From Clostridium gelidum (GTDB lineage: Bacteria > Bacillota > Clostridia > Clostridiales > Clostridiaceae): a DNA stretch of 64,000 nt. Location of the stretch: positions 5,427,001 through 5,491,000 of the forward strand of contig NZ_AP024849.1 in NCBI RefSeq assembly GCF_019977655.1, read 5' to 3'. Numbering within the stretch: position 1 is the first letter of the stretch; every line of letters begins with the position of its first letter. The position numbers were made by a program, and so were the translations under genes. Of the stretch, positions 51,601 through 61,035 are shown in pieces. The notes under the pieces are model-generated. The model saw only the letters and a program-made list of their open reading frames with translations. It did no database searches and was not told where the DNA came from.

Positions 51601-52115
51601 TTATCAGGATCTCTTGCTACAGTAGTAGGATCACTTGGTGATGAATCCTCGTTTGTTATCATTTTAGGAGTATAAGGAACAGTCGTTGAACCTGATAAAT
51701 CAAAAGAGTTAATAGGCGTAGGAATATCTTTCCCTACAGCAACTCCGTTTTCATCAAAAGAATAGTATTTCCCATTTATAACAGCATTTCCTGTTTGCAT
51801 TGCTCCGCTTTCAGAAAATAAATGAATCTTCCCATTAATTTGAATAACTCCCGTTTTCATTACTCCACTAGAATCGGCATAATACCATCGACCCTTATCA
51901 TAAATCCACCCAGTTTGAAGTGTTCCAGAATAATTAAAGTAATACCATTTTCCACTATTCAGTTGCCAATACCCACTACTTTGTCCACTATTCATGTTTT
52001 GCCAAGCATAAAAATCACTTGATCCTACAGCAAAAGCATCGGTTGATACAAAAGTACTAATGCTTGTACCAACAACCGCTAATGCAATTATTTTCTTTAA
52101 AAACTTGCTCTTCAT
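48633..52115 (-). CDS. very large secreted surface protein with N-terminal choline-binding repeats, InlB-type and Ig-like domains
   Basis: A 1160-residue protein with GGGAGGA before its ATG. A signal peptide ends near AFA/VG. About five CW-binding repeats follow directly (residues 35-135: 'GYWQLNSGKWYYFNYSGTLQTGW', 'GKIHLFSESGAMQTG'). A Listeria-Bacteroides InlB B-repeat ('SGYTFVEWTTKKDGDGDSYEAG', 'LYAQWKE') and a Big_2 bacterial Ig-like domain ('VTWSVSDSKIATISSSGLLTA') come next. Several hundred residues of beta-rich modules and a cadherin-like segment ('FASPVIYTVTAEDGTTKKDYTV') complete it. With the wall anchor at the N-terminus, the opposite of its neighbours, the stalk projects outward by its C-terminus. 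It is adhesive or matrix-binding by inference. Confidence 0.88.
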   Translation of the reverse strand: MKSKFLKKIIALAVVGTSISTFVSTDAFAVGSSDFYAWQNMNSGQSSGYWQLNSGKWYYFNYSGTLQTGWIYDKGRWYYADSSGVMKTGVIQINGKIHLFSESGAMQTGNAVINGKYYSFDENGVAVGKDIPTPINSFDLSGSTTVPYTPKMITNEDSSPSDPTTVARDPDNLIKYNVKFKDDDGDEFSTKTIEKDEKLTLYKPTKSGYTFVEWTTKKDGDGDSYEAGESITIKKDITLYAQWKESSTSDPGTSTDKVLVEDITVTSTTGTITTKSGTLQMSAKVLPIDATEVGVTWSVSDSKIATISSSGLLTAVSNGTVSVIATANDTSKVVGSTNITINVATDSGNTNTGGTTNTGGTTNNQNLGKIVYFDKNVSLTDVVIDTTGDIVDLAVLKASGKLPTKANVSCSLSDGTVKVIEMGITDWTGIYNGAATGNYDLVATLGAVPTGYTKTDGLPMPSGTLKVIVNTKQTDNRKTITGAATISEIPLASDKHIMDTTLLNAAGILPKTVTLNYDGGTVVANVKTWNCTAFDGSQGIKNLVADIESPAGYIMGSGVSVTAKLNVSIKQTLSINELVGVVDGSVTLNYAEGDNLKLSNLKVNVKFNNNTENPILYSDFKLYGITTPGYYDGMPLTTRNSATAGIPVTYNNKTVYTGAFKVADAASPTITADTTAIYNTTTPSAVTFNYTLGSGSKTATGIDSVTLGGVTLGKGTDYSLDENSKKLTISQAKLDAVIKDKTTPNSYALIVTFTTNIAGTKLYSSQNIAFISERTLTAGSISLATGSAVPAKDNTIKLSVLTSAVSYEYCVCADGVTPNWANAKSFTATGTTIELTDTNFTAGNNLYVRLKAISNAGATNPASNYLDVGKLDATNIGKTLSTQKSIKTFSLSNINGSYTGTIDETNGIITVVVPTDVSSLTANFTLSDNATLAVNGTNQTSGSGTVNFASPVIYTVTAEDGTTKKDYTVNVVQPALQNSNVRADVLYYKVTTQKKTTVNGVETITDVITDVPFNILNDGYEKAGLGIITIKDGIVSITVPSTFDTDKSAALDKIRELTPYTNAQIACVGIKLTNPYTGSKIATKVKVATTLDGLKNATVVSLSGTGTNVLGGQYLEQIPVAMYGSSTWAVVTQPITTKYYAWVDSNGNILGYTSLSIKVE

Positions 52116-52547
52116 TTAAAATTCCTCCCATAAAAACTTCTATTATATTTATAATTTCTATTTATAATCCTTCATTTTCTAATTCAAAATATTTTTTTTA
52201 AAATATCCATTTATATATGCAATTTATAATTACAAAATATATAATACATTCTATTATCGACATATTTTACTATAACTATATGGTTATATTATACCAAACA
52301 TAGTATTATAAGATAATATGTTAAAAAAATTATTTTTCATTTATCTATGTTGCAAGTAAAAATTTATGCCCTTTATGGGTATCCTGTGGGCAATTTACAA
52401 TTGATGCCCTTTATGGGTAGTCTGTGACCAATTGTGTATGAAATTCTTACAGAATTTATTAAATCTGAAATGAAGAATCATTTTTGCAAGATATATATGT
52501 AAAATGAAAAATCCCCTACATCTATTAATGTAAGGGATTCCTGGAAT
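52116..52547. other. 432-bp intergenic region with a 38-bp tandem repeat
   Basis: Two copies of ATGCCCTTTATGGGTA..CTGTG...CAATT begin at 52366 and 52404. Each contains the small hairpin CCCTTTATGGG. The rest is AT-rich promoter sequence for the 52115 gene and the terminator at 52510-52539. Confidence 0.5.
52510..52539 (-). terminator. terminator of the 52548-54098 gene
   Basis: AATCCCCTACAT/ATGTAAGGGATT (one mismatch) is followed by TTTTCATTTT on the minus strand. Confidence 0.85.
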
Positions 52548-54098
52548 CTAACTTAAGCTTCCATCTGAATTGAAATTGTATTTTGTTCCATCTATATATC
52601 TTGAGCCTGTTACCATTATTCCATTAATATTGAAATAATATTTTTGACCATCAACAGTTACCCATTCATTTTTCTTCATCTTACCAGTTGTTTCATCTAA
52701 ATAGCACACTCCATCCGATGATTCTGCCCATCCTTTTTTTATAGAACCATCTTCATTTGCGCAATACCAGCTACCATCTGCTCTAAACCAGCCTGTTTGC
52801 AAAGCTCCTGATGGATCTTTAAAGTAATACCATTTTTCACCTAATTGAAGCCACTGTGTAGCTGCTGCTCCATCAGATTTTAGATAATACCATTTGTCCT
52901 TAGACCATTTCCAGGTCGAAGTTACCATTGATCCATCTTTATTAAATAAATACCAATAATCTTCAATTTTGATCCAATCCGTTGTCATCTTCCCATCAGC
53001 TTTTAGGTAATAATTTTTACCACCATCATTAACCCACTGCATCTTTTTAACTGTTCCATCTTCACCAACAAAATATTTGTCCTCACCATCTTGAACCCAT
53101 TGAGTAAATAATTCATATCCTTTGTTCTTATCAAAATAGCATCTCTTACCATCAACTATTTGCCAGCCTGTCTCCATAGCTCCATCAATTCTATTGAAAT
53201 AATAAGTCTTTCCCTTGATCTTTTGGACACCCTTTAAACTTACTCCATCACTATCATAATAATATCTGTAGCCATCTCTTTTTCCCCAGCCTTTATCATT
53301 ATCAAATCTATCAAAGACCTTGTCCCAAGCATCATCTACATCATCATTCTTGTCATTAAGTGAGTCAGTCAAATCATTCATAGAATCACTTAAATCATCA
53401 AGGCTATCAGTTACTCCACTAATAGTAGTACCTATACCACTTTTGTCTATTAAAGCTGAAACAAGTTGTCCAACAATACCGCTATTGAGTGTTGATTCAG
53501 ATACAACCATGGGTTTTCCTTGTTTTTGCATAATCATGTATCCAACTTGTCCGCCTACAAAATAACCTTGATCTTTAACTGTTGTCATATCTGTTTTATT
53601 TACTGCTTTGTATCCATATATTGGTACACTTTGCCCATCAAGACTTTGTACTTGAGCTGCTACAGCTTTTATTACTGCTGGTTTTGCTGCATCTAATTGT
53701 GCTTGTGTCATACCATTTACCAAAGCAGTACCATATTGTTTTATAAGTTGTTCTTTTACAAAACTATCTGTAGTAATAGCTTCTGCAATTTTAGTTGCTG
53801 TATCACTACTTATAATTAGTGGTATACTTTTCGTTGGTGTTGGACTAGCTAAAACAACACAATTTTGTTGTGCATACATTGTATCCATATTACCTTTTAT
53901 TACATAAAATATTTGCTCATCTGTTGGCGTACTACCAGCTAAAGTTACATTATTATGTTGATCCCCGATATTTATCTCCTGCGCCTGTCCATTTTCTGTT
54001 GCCTTTGCTATTTTATTAAAAGGTGTTACAGATGTTGTTGAAACTATACACGTAGCTATTAACACCAATCCTGCTATTTTATTAATTCTTCGTATCAT
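52548..54098 (-). CDS. secreted choline-binding-repeat protein with DUF1002-like N-terminal domain
   Basis: I choose ATG 54098, eight bases after GGAGG (516 residues). The signal peptide ends near AKA/TE. The N-terminal domain (about 35-210: 'GSTPTDEQIFYVIKGN', 'DTATKIAEAITTDSFVKEQL', 'YGYKAVNKTDMTTVKDQGYFVGGQVG') resembles the DUF1002-type domain of Firmicute exported proteins, at moderate certainty. A 40-residue acidic coiled stretch ('DSLDDLSDSMNDLTDSLNDKNDDVDD') leads to about twelve CW-binding repeats filling the C-terminal half. The DUF1002 role is unknown. The protein is expected on the wall surface through choline. Confidence 0.85.
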   Translation of the reverse strand: MIRRINKIAGLVLIATCIVSTTSVTPFNKIAKATENGQAQEINIGDQHNNVTLAGSTPTDEQIFYVIKGNMDTMYAQQNCVVLASPTPTKSIPLIISSDTATKIAEAITTDSFVKEQLIKQYGTALVNGMTQAQLDAAKPAVIKAVAAQVQSLDGQSVPIYGYKAVNKTDMTTVKDQGYFVGGQVGYMIMQKQGKPMVVSESTLNSGIVGQLVSALIDKSGIGTTISGVTDSLDDLSDSMNDLTDSLNDKNDDVDDAWDKVFDRFDNDKGWGKRDGYRYYYDSDGVSLKGVQKIKGKTYYFNRIDGAMETGWQIVDGKRCYFDKNKGYELFTQWVQDGEDKYFVGEDGTVKKMQWVNDGGKNYYLKADGKMTTDWIKIEDYWYLFNKDGSMVTSTWKWSKDKWYYLKSDGAAATQWLQLGEKWYYFKDPSGALQTGWFRADGSWYCANEDGSIKKGWAESSDGVCYLDETTGKMKKNEWVTVDGQKYYFNINGIMVTGSRYIDGTKYNFNSDGSLS

Positions 54099-54265
54099 AT
54101 TCATCGCCTCCAAAATATCTATCCCTATTATATCATTTATACTGAGTAGTTCAAATACTTTTTAATTGACAATGTATAATGTACAATTTACAATTGAAAA
54201 TTTAGGATGATATTCCTCCAGAATATCTTTAATATATTTTTTTAAATTCCAAAAGAATTTGTTCC

Positions 54266-55702
54266 TTAGTTGTCAATTGTCAATAAATTTTCTTCTTCTA
54301 ATAACGTAAGGAATTTCTTTACAATAAATGGATCAAATTGAGTTCCTGAGCATCTTTTAAGTTCCTCAATAACATATCCTTTATCAAAAGCATCTTTATA
54401 CACTCTTTTGTGAGTCATTACATCGAAAGAATCAACCACATTAATTATCCTTGATAATAATGGTATTTCTTCTTCTTTCAATTTATTAGGATAACCTGTC
54501 CCGTCATACCTTTCGTGATGAGCTAATATTTTATTTGCAATATGAGCTAATTCAGGAGTTGACGATGCGATTCTATAACCTATATCAGAATGTGTCTTAA
54601 TAATTTCCCATTCTTCTTCAGTAAGTTTTGATGGTTTCATAAGAATATGTTCTGGTATTCCAATTTTACCTATATCATGTAATGAAGACAAAAGTTCTAA
54701 TTCATCTAATTTTCCTTTTGTTAATCCAAGTCTTTTACCCAACTTCATACTTAAGTTTTTAATTCTCATTGTATGTTCTTCTGTTTCACTGTTTTTTTCA
54801 TGTAAAGTTCTTAAAAGTGAATTTATAGTAGAACTCCTAGCACTTTTTTCCTCTAAAAGTTTATTTCTATACATTCTCTTTTCCGCCAAACTCATAATAG
54901 CTTCTATATTTAAATTTTCTTCATAAGATCCAGCATATCCCCATGCTACACTTATTTTAAAATGAAACTCTGCTTCATTTTCACATTTCCCTTTTAGTTT
55001 ATCTATTAAATTAGATACATAAACTTCATCCTTATTTTTAATTAATATTACAAATTCATCTCCACCCCATCTAGAAATTATATCATCAGAATCACAATTT
55101 TCTTTTAATATTTTACTTACAATGCAAATTAATTTATCGCCTTCTGCATGACCTAATGCATCATTTGTTAATTTTAAACCATTAATATCCCCCATTATAA
55201 TATAATAACTTGCTTTTTCATTTTCATATAATTCACTTAACATTTTTTCCATATATGCTCTATTTTTCAAGCCTGTAAGTTTATCGGAGTAGCTCAAAAA
55301 TAATATTTCTTCATTTGCTGAATTTAGTGTTGAAAGCATTTTATTAGTTTCATCAGCTAATTTAGAAAATTCATCGTTTCCAATTATGCTAACAATTAAT
55401 TTAGTATCTTTAGTTTCACTAACCGTTTTCATGAAATCAGTAAATTTTGAAAGTCTTCTTAATATATATCTATTAATAAATATAATATCAAAAACTAAAA
55501 TTATAGCTATTACACATAAAAAATCAAAAATAAAGTTCCTTAAAAAAAGTATTGTTTGTTCATTACTGTAATTTTTATCAACCATCTTAACAGTAATTAA
55601 ATCCTGACCATTAATATCTTTCATGGTCTTATTTGCTTCATATTTCTCTTTATTATATGCCGTTATATGTATGTATATAAGTCCAATCATCTTCACGTTC
55701 AA
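54266..55702 (-). pseudogene. HAMP-GGDEF-HD-GYP part of a frameshifted c-di-GMP enzyme (3' fragment)
   Basis: A 478-codon open frame without a convincing start. It joins in a different frame to the CHASE4-like part encoded at 55653-56324. It carries a TM helix (about 50-75), a HAMP-like linker, GGDEF ('SRWGGDEFVILI', no RxxD I-site) and a full HD-GYP domain ('SSLHDIGKIGIPEHIL', 'HHERYDGTGYPNKLK', 'IINVVDSFDVMTHKRVY'). Such enzymes make and/or degrade c-di-GMP. The fragment keeps every catalytic motif but not the sensor or membrane entry. Expression would need a frameshift, slippage or reinitiation. Confidence 0.8.
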
Positions 55703-56324
55703 ATTTTTCTTGCTCTGTCTCTCTAAACATCAAATTGACAGGAATTATTTTTTCTATATAATTTAATAATTTATCATCTATTTCACGAGTCATTATTATT
55801 GTTCCATTACTTTCTAATTGTTTGCCAGTTGAAGTTATAGGTAACACTCCAACCATATAAATTTTGCCTTTTAAAAATAACAACCCAATTCTTTGAGTAT
55901 TTGTTTTATTAAAATTTTCATTATTTAATAAAAGCTTTTTTAAAATAGCTTGGCTATCTTCCTTTTCCATTCCACCTTCTTCAGAATAAACTATTTGCCT
56001 ATCATTATTTACATAAATTAAATTATCTAAATTTAAATCTTCTATTGTATTTTCTGATAAATTTGATTCAATATATTCTTGATTAAATTTATTCATAAAT
56101 TCATACGTGTCATCCCATTGACCCCAATCCACAAGAAGGTTTTGCAAATTTCCCTCTTCTTTTTCAAGCATAGAATTCATAACTTCAAAATTTCTTACCA
56201 TACTTTGCTCTTTTTCTTTATTTATATAACCAAAATAAGAAACATTAAATATTATAATAGTTGTTATTATTATTACTATAAAAGTCAAACTATATATTAG
56301 AATTGTTTTATGTTTAATGCTCAT
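55653..56324 (-). pseudogene. CHASE4-like sensor part of the frameshifted c-di-GMP enzyme (5' fragment)
   Basis: I choose ATG 56324 (223 codons), behind GGGGGCAATGTT. It has a TM helix at about 8-28, then an extracellular domain with 'LVDWGQWDDTYEFM', the hallmark of CHASE4, and 'RIGLLFLKGKIYMVGVLPIT'. The frame ends soon after 'EDDWTYIH' in a region reading ATACATAC. Removing one ATAC unit restores the reading 'DDWTYIHITAYNKEKYEANK' into the downstream fragment. The two fragments therefore were one CHASE4-TM-HAMP-GGDEF-HD-GYP gene of about 685 codons. The state could be reversible by slippage. Confidence 0.82.
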
Positions 56325-56484
56325 AACATTGCCCCCTACCATTGTCGATTGTTGGTATTAACTGTTGATTTTTAGTTATATACTATATTATGAGTGCTTA
56401 GTAATTAGTTGTCAATAATCAATTGTATATGCAAATTCTTTACATTCAATATTCAATTATAAATATTGTCCAAACTAAAAATAA

Positions 56485-56520
56485 CCATAAATCTAATTCA
56501 TATGGAAATTAGATTTATGG
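56485..56520 (-). terminator. terminator downstream of the MCP gene's repeat element
   Basis: A perfect 14-bp stem CCATAAATCTAATT/AATTAGATTTATGG is followed on the minus strand by TTATTTTTAG. Confidence 0.8.
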
Positions 56521-56552
56521 CTGGCTAAATTATTGTAAATTGTATTGCAACG

Positions 56553-56845
56553 TATATAGATATGCAATTTCTAAGTTATGCTTATACTATAAAAGTATAC
56601 CCAACTAGAAATAAGGGGGCTTGCTTTTGTGGAATGTTACATCAGAAGATTTTGATGGCTGTGATTCTTAGATTATAAGTTGTTCCAAAATGCTTGTTCA
56701 AAGCTTGTCTTTGAAACAAGCATTTTGGGTGCAACTTATAATTTTAGAATCACCCAGCAAAATCTTCAGTAACTGGAACAAATGCATGCCCCCTTATTTC
56801 GGCGCATCTACGCATAATTATGTTTTTCAGTGGGTATCTATATTA
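56553..56845. repeat. 293-bp palindromic repeat with a nested palindrome, ending at the MCP stop codon
   Basis: It begins TATATAGATATGCAATTTC and ends GTGGGTATCTATATTA; the TTA at 56843-56845 is the MCP stop codon. Arms ACTAGAAATAAGGGGGC/GCCCCCTTATTTCGGCG pair. The centre holds another inverted repeat with GTTGTTCCAAAATGCTTGT / ACAAGCATTTTGGGTGCAAC, analogous in position and border (GTTGTTCC..GGGTGCAAC) to the one at 28768-29134. Confidence 0.7.
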
Positions 56846-58147
56846 TAATTTGAATTTTTGTACCAATCCAGTTAAGTTCATTGCTATTGTTGCTTGTTCT
56901 GTTGCTGCATGTGCAACTTGAACCATAGCTGCAGAGCTTCCGTCTATTTCTGATTGTATAGATTCACTGTTTACAGAAGCTTTTTGAACATCTCTTGCTG
57001 TAGTTTGAAGTGCCTTAGTTATTTCTTCAACTGTAGCTTCAACCGCTTGTGCCATTGCAACTAATTCCTCTGACATTGAACTTACAAAGTCACCATCAGC
57101 ACTATATTTTTCTCCAATTTTAGCATAATCCTGTAACTGCTTATCAACATCTGTTGACATAAAAGTAAGTATATCATTACTATTGTCAGAAAGATTCTTA
57201 ACTGCATCATTTATCTTAGATATTGTATTTTGAATGGTTATAACTGCTTGTGAAGATTCTTCTGCAAGTTTTCTAACTTCCTCTGCAACAACTGCAAAAC
57301 CCTTACCTGCATCTCCTGCTCTTGCTGCTTCAATAGCTGCATTTAAGGCTAAAAGATTAGTTTGTTCTGAGATTCCAGCTATTACATCTGCCATTACTTT
57401 AACTTCTTCAACAACCTTAGAATCTTCAATAGCCTTTAATATATTTTTTTCTTTTTGCTTGCGAACTTCTTCTGTATTTTTTATTGCAATCTTACTATCT
57501 TGTTTTACTTTTTCAGCTCTTCTCTTAATCCTTTCAGCATTTGTACTTCCTGCAGATGCTTTTGCTGCTAAATTTTCCATATTTGAATTAACTTCTTCAA
57601 TAGATGCTGCAATTTCTTGTGCTGTAGCACTTGTTTCAGTCATTGTCATATTTATATCCTTTGAAGAGTTATCAACTTCATCAAGCTTAGCTGATACTTC
57701 TTCTACACTTGCTGAAAGTTCTTCACTTAATGAACTTATATTACAAGATTCATTAAGAATTGTAGAAATAAGTTCTCTAATATTTTTTTGAGCAGTATTT
57801 AATTCTTTTGATATAGCTCCAATTTCATCATTTTTTAATATTTTAATGTCTTCTGCAAAATCATATTTTGCTAATTCTATAGCAAAACCCTTAAGAATAT
57901 TTAATCTTGAAATTATATTTTTGTGCATGTAAATTCCTGAAATAATCGCAATTACTAAAGTTGCACCACTCAATAATATTATTGTTGTAATATCTCTAGC
58001 TAGTGTATCTCCATTTGCTAATCCATTTTTTATGTCACTAATTTGTTTAAAATTTATAATACCTGATATAAATACCATTATGCACATAATAGCATATGAC
58101 ATTATCAATTTAGCCTTAAGTGACATATTTTTTCTTTCTTTGTTCAT
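56843..58147 (-). CDS. methyl-accepting chemotaxis protein without a large sensor domain
   Basis: A 434-residue protein with GGGGG before its ATG. Two TM helices (about 12-30 and 48-68) are separated by under 20 residues, so there is almost no extracellular domain. HAMP (about 70-120) follows, then a long coiled coil with the hairpin tip 'GISEQTNLLALNAAIEAARAGDAGKGFAVVAEEVRKLAEESSQ', the conserved MCP-CheA/CheW contact region. Methylation-type Glu/Gln pairs flank it. It probably senses membrane-derived or internal signals. It is a single gene, followed by the repeat that supplies its stop codon. Confidence 0.94.
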   Translation of the reverse strand: MNKERKNMSLKAKLIMSYAIMCIMVFISGIINFKQISDIKNGLANGDTLARDITTIILLSGATLVIAIISGIYMHKNIISRLNILKGFAIELAKYDFAEDIKILKNDEIGAISKELNTAQKNIRELISTILNESCNISSLSEELSASVEEVSAKLDEVDNSSKDINMTMTETSATAQEIAASIEEVNSNMENLAAKASAGSTNAERIKRRAEKVKQDSKIAIKNTEEVRKQKEKNILKAIEDSKVVEEVKVMADVIAGISEQTNLLALNAAIEAARAGDAGKGFAVVAEEVRKLAEESSQAVITIQNTISKINDAVKNLSDNSNDILTFMSTDVDKQLQDYAKIGEKYSADGDFVSSMSEELVAMAQAVEATVEEITKALQTTARDVQKASVNSESIQSEIDGSSAAMVQVAHAATEQATIAMNLTGLVQKFKL

Positions 58148-58275
58148 TCTTATTTCCCCCTTATTTTTTGCAATTTAATTTTAATTAAAACTAATAAGCG
58201 ACAATACTTCCTAATATTAATAATATCACTAATATTTTCTCCATTCAATAAATGTTAAACCTATATACAAACATA

Positions 58276-58315
58276 AAATTGGATACATATTTCAGAACAA
58301 ATATGTATCCAATTT
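58276..58315 (-). terminator. terminator of the 58348-60615 gene (also resembles the palindromic repeat ends)
   Basis: A perfect 17-bp stem AAATTGGATACATATTT/AAATATGTATCCAATTT with a 6-nt loop is followed by TATGTTTG on the minus strand. The AATTGGATA word also occurs in the element at 28768. Confidence 0.8.
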
Positions 58316-58347
58316 CGTGGGTTATCCCCATATTATAATTTTATAAC

Positions 58348-60615
58348 TTAAGCGTTATTTAAATTTATCCATTGACCATCAAGGAACATCATTCCTGTTT
58401 TCATGATTCCATTTGCATCAAAGTAATATCTTTTACCATCTATTGTTTGCCAGCCTCTTACCATTTTTCCACCCTCGCCTAGGTAGGACCATGACTTTCC
58501 ACTGTAAAACCAACCATTTTTCATAGTACCATCATCATTTAAATAATACTTGTTCTTATCATAAGTTATCCAACCTTTTTGTTGTGCACCATGTTCATCC
58601 ATGTAATACCAACGTCCTCCATTAAATGTCCAACCTGTTTGCACTTCTCCAAGCTCATTGAACAAATACCATTTTCCATCATAACTAGCCCAGGTATTTA
58701 CATTCATAGGACCATTACCTTGAAGGTAATACCAATATCCTCTGTCATAAAACCAACCTGTTTGCATGATACCATCTTTGTTTAAGTAATACCAGTTACC
58801 ACTTTCAAGTAACCATCCATCTTTACGGTATCCATTTATATCCAAGAAATACCATTGATTATCCCATTTAACCCATTGATTTTTAATTTGAAGTCCTACT
58901 CCATTATAAAATGTCCAATTTCCTGCAATAGGTACCCATTGATTTTTTGCCTCTAAATCTCCTCTTATTATACTTATCTTATAAGTAGTTGTTGTTTTAC
59001 CATCTTCAGCCTTAACTTCTACTGTTATAAGATTGGCCCCTACATTAAGATTTATATAATCTGATTCTTGTCCAGTTGCATATTCTTTCCCATTTATTTT
59101 AATTTTTGCTTTGTCATTTTGTGAAGCAAATTTAACTCTGACTCTCTCAATATTTTTAGCTATCTTAACAGTATAAAGATACATTTCTGGATCAAATCTT
59201 GGCGTCATTGTTCCATCACTTACAGAAAGACTGCTTAAATTAACGTTCTCCTTAGAATATCTTCTTGTTACTCTTATTGTATAAGTATTAGTACTTCCAT
59301 TAGTATCCGTAACTGTTACACTTATTAAATTTCCACCTTCATTTAAGTTAATATAACCTGATGCTGCACCACTTGGTATTTTTATATCATTAATCTTAAT
59401 AGTTGATGCAGGATCTTCTGCTATTGCAGTTACTGTTATTGATGAAACAGTATTTTCAACTATTGCTGTATAGTCAGAAATATCTTTGTTAAATGCTGGA
59501 TTTAATGTCCCAGAACTCAAGGTTAAACCTGAAAGCTTAGCACTTCTAAATTTTTCGGTTCTAACTACAGTAACCGTATAAGTTTGAAATAATCCTTCTT
59601 TAGTTGTAACTTTAATTGGGATCTTATTTGTACCTTCTGAAATTTTAATTTCACCACTCTTTTTCCCACTTATTACAGTACTCTTTCCTACTATAATTGT
59701 AGATGAATTATCTACAGATGTTGGAGTAAATGCTATTGTTTCTTGAGTTGTAGGTACAGTTATTGTATAATCAAAAGTATTTGCATCAAAAGCTGGTGCT
59801 AAGGTTCCAGCTGAAGGCACTAATGCTTGTAATAAAGGTTGTCCTTTTTTGGTGATTATTAAACTATACTGCTTACTAGCATTATTAGTAGTTATTTTTA
59901 TTGTTATAAGATTATCACCACCAACTAATTTAACCGTATTATTTGAGCTGCCATTAATTGTAACTCCACTCGATAAAACATCTGATCCAACTAGTAATTC
60001 AACCTTAACTTCATTTATATTGTCCTCTACACTATGTCTATAATATCCGTCAGTTCCCATTCCAGCGTAAGGAATCGTTGGGGTTGTGATTGAATTTTGA
60101 GAATCTGTATAAGTAAGTCTGATATTATCAAATTTAAATAATGATTCTGTATCAAATTTCATTAGTACAACAAAAGTCTTCAGAGTACTAGTATCGGAAC
60201 CTTTTTGAACAGTGATTTTAAAATAAAAATCACTATAATCTTTAATACCTGTGAATTGATATGTAGATGTGCTAGTATCTACAAAAGGAGTCATATCAGT
60301 AGGCAATGTAACATTTGTAGCCTTATACGTCATAACATTTGTAACCTTATAATCACTATTACCTGTTATAGTAAACGATTTTGTTCCCGTATCAATATAC
60401 TCACAAAGATAAACATCATCACTTCTTCTTTGGTCTACTAATAGAGTACTATTATTAGCCTTAAGTGTTACTTGATCAATAAATGTTCTATCCAGTGATG
60501 TAGTTATTGCATCCGCCTTAGCAATATGTGTGTTTCCTGATTGTACTAATCCTAACATCACTGTAAAAATCAATAAGTATGAAATTATCTTCTTCATAGT
60601 AAATTTTTTCTCCAT
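58348..60615 (-). CDS. secreted choline-binding-repeat surface protein with three cadherin-like domains
   Basis: A 755-residue protein; GGAGG lies 11 bases before its ATG, and an alternative ATG 18 bp downstream would also keep the signal peptide. The signal peptide ends near AKA/DA. A beta-rich N-terminal domain precedes three tandem cadherin-like beta-sandwich domains of about 85 residues ('LSGLTLSSGTLNPAFNKDISDYTAIV', 'LSSLSVSDGTMTPRFDPEMYLYTVKI'). About ten C-terminal CW-binding repeats follow ('GNWYYLNKDGIMQTGWFYDRG'). These domains are often found on clostridial surface proteins, and no enzymatic motif is seen. It is closely related in plan to 61036-62490, 420 bp upstream. Confidence 0.88.
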   Translation of the reverse strand: MEKKFTMKKIISYLLIFTVMLGLVQSGNTHIAKADAITTSLDRTFIDQVTLKANNSTLLVDQRRSDDVYLCEYIDTGTKSFTITGNSDYKVTNVMTYKATNVTLPTDMTPFVDTSTSTYQFTGIKDYSDFYFKITVQKGSDTSTLKTFVVLMKFDTESLFKFDNIRLTYTDSQNSITTPTIPYAGMGTDGYYRHSVEDNINEVKVELLVGSDVLSSGVTINGSSNNTVKLVGGDNLITIKITTNNASKQYSLIITKKGQPLLQALVPSAGTLAPAFDANTFDYTITVPTTQETIAFTPTSVDNSSTIIVGKSTVISGKKSGEIKISEGTNKIPIKVTTKEGLFQTYTVTVVRTEKFRSAKLSGLTLSSGTLNPAFNKDISDYTAIVENTVSSITVTAIAEDPASTIKINDIKIPSGAASGYINLNEGGNLISVTVTDTNGSTNTYTIRVTRRYSKENVNLSSLSVSDGTMTPRFDPEMYLYTVKIAKNIERVRVKFASQNDKAKIKINGKEYATGQESDYINLNVGANLITVEVKAEDGKTTTTYKISIIRGDLEAKNQWVPIAGNWTFYNGVGLQIKNQWVKWDNQWYFLDINGYRKDGWLLESGNWYYLNKDGIMQTGWFYDRGYWYYLQGNGPMNVNTWASYDGKWYLFNELGEVQTGWTFNGGRWYYMDEHGAQQKGWITYDKNKYYLNDDGTMKNGWFYSGKSWSYLGEGGKMVRGWQTIDGKRYYFDANGIMKTGMMFLDGQWINLNNA

Positions 60616-61035
60616 AATTTATGTATCCTCCCTAGATTGTTATATTTTATATGTAATAATTCTATATTTGTATATAAATTTTACTTTTATGAAAATTATG
60701 TTAAGCATATCCCCGCATTATTTTCTTTAATATGCCTTATCTAGAATTAATCGTACATTTATATAATAACACTATTTTTAACTATTTTAAATATATGTTC
60801 ACTTTATTTTCTTCCTTAAACCTTTCTTTACAATGTCACTATAATATACAATATTATTTTATATTATAAGTCCCTTTTTTAATTCTTCAGTATAATTTTC
60901 GACTTATTTTTTTACTTTTTTATAAATATTTTAATTAATATTTTTAAATTTATGTATTTTAATATAAATTATGGGCAATTAATTAAAAAAATTCCTTGAG
61001 AAAACTTTATTTTTAATTTTCCCAAGGGATTTCTT
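60616..61035. other. 420-bp AT-rich region
   Basis: It holds the promoter region of the 60615 gene and, at 60989-61032, the terminator of the upstream gene. Nothing coding or strongly structured is visible apart from that. Confidence 0.4.
60989..61032 (-). terminator. terminator of the 61036-62490 gene
   Basis: AAATTCCTTGAGAAAA pairs imperfectly with TTTTCCCAAGGGATTT, with TTTTTAATTAATTG following on the minus strand. Confidence 0.8.

Noticed and set aside
57234..57791. A 185-codon plus-strand open frame opposite the MCP gene
   Set aside because: It is the antisense shadow of the low-complexity MCP signalling domain; no start signals are seen.
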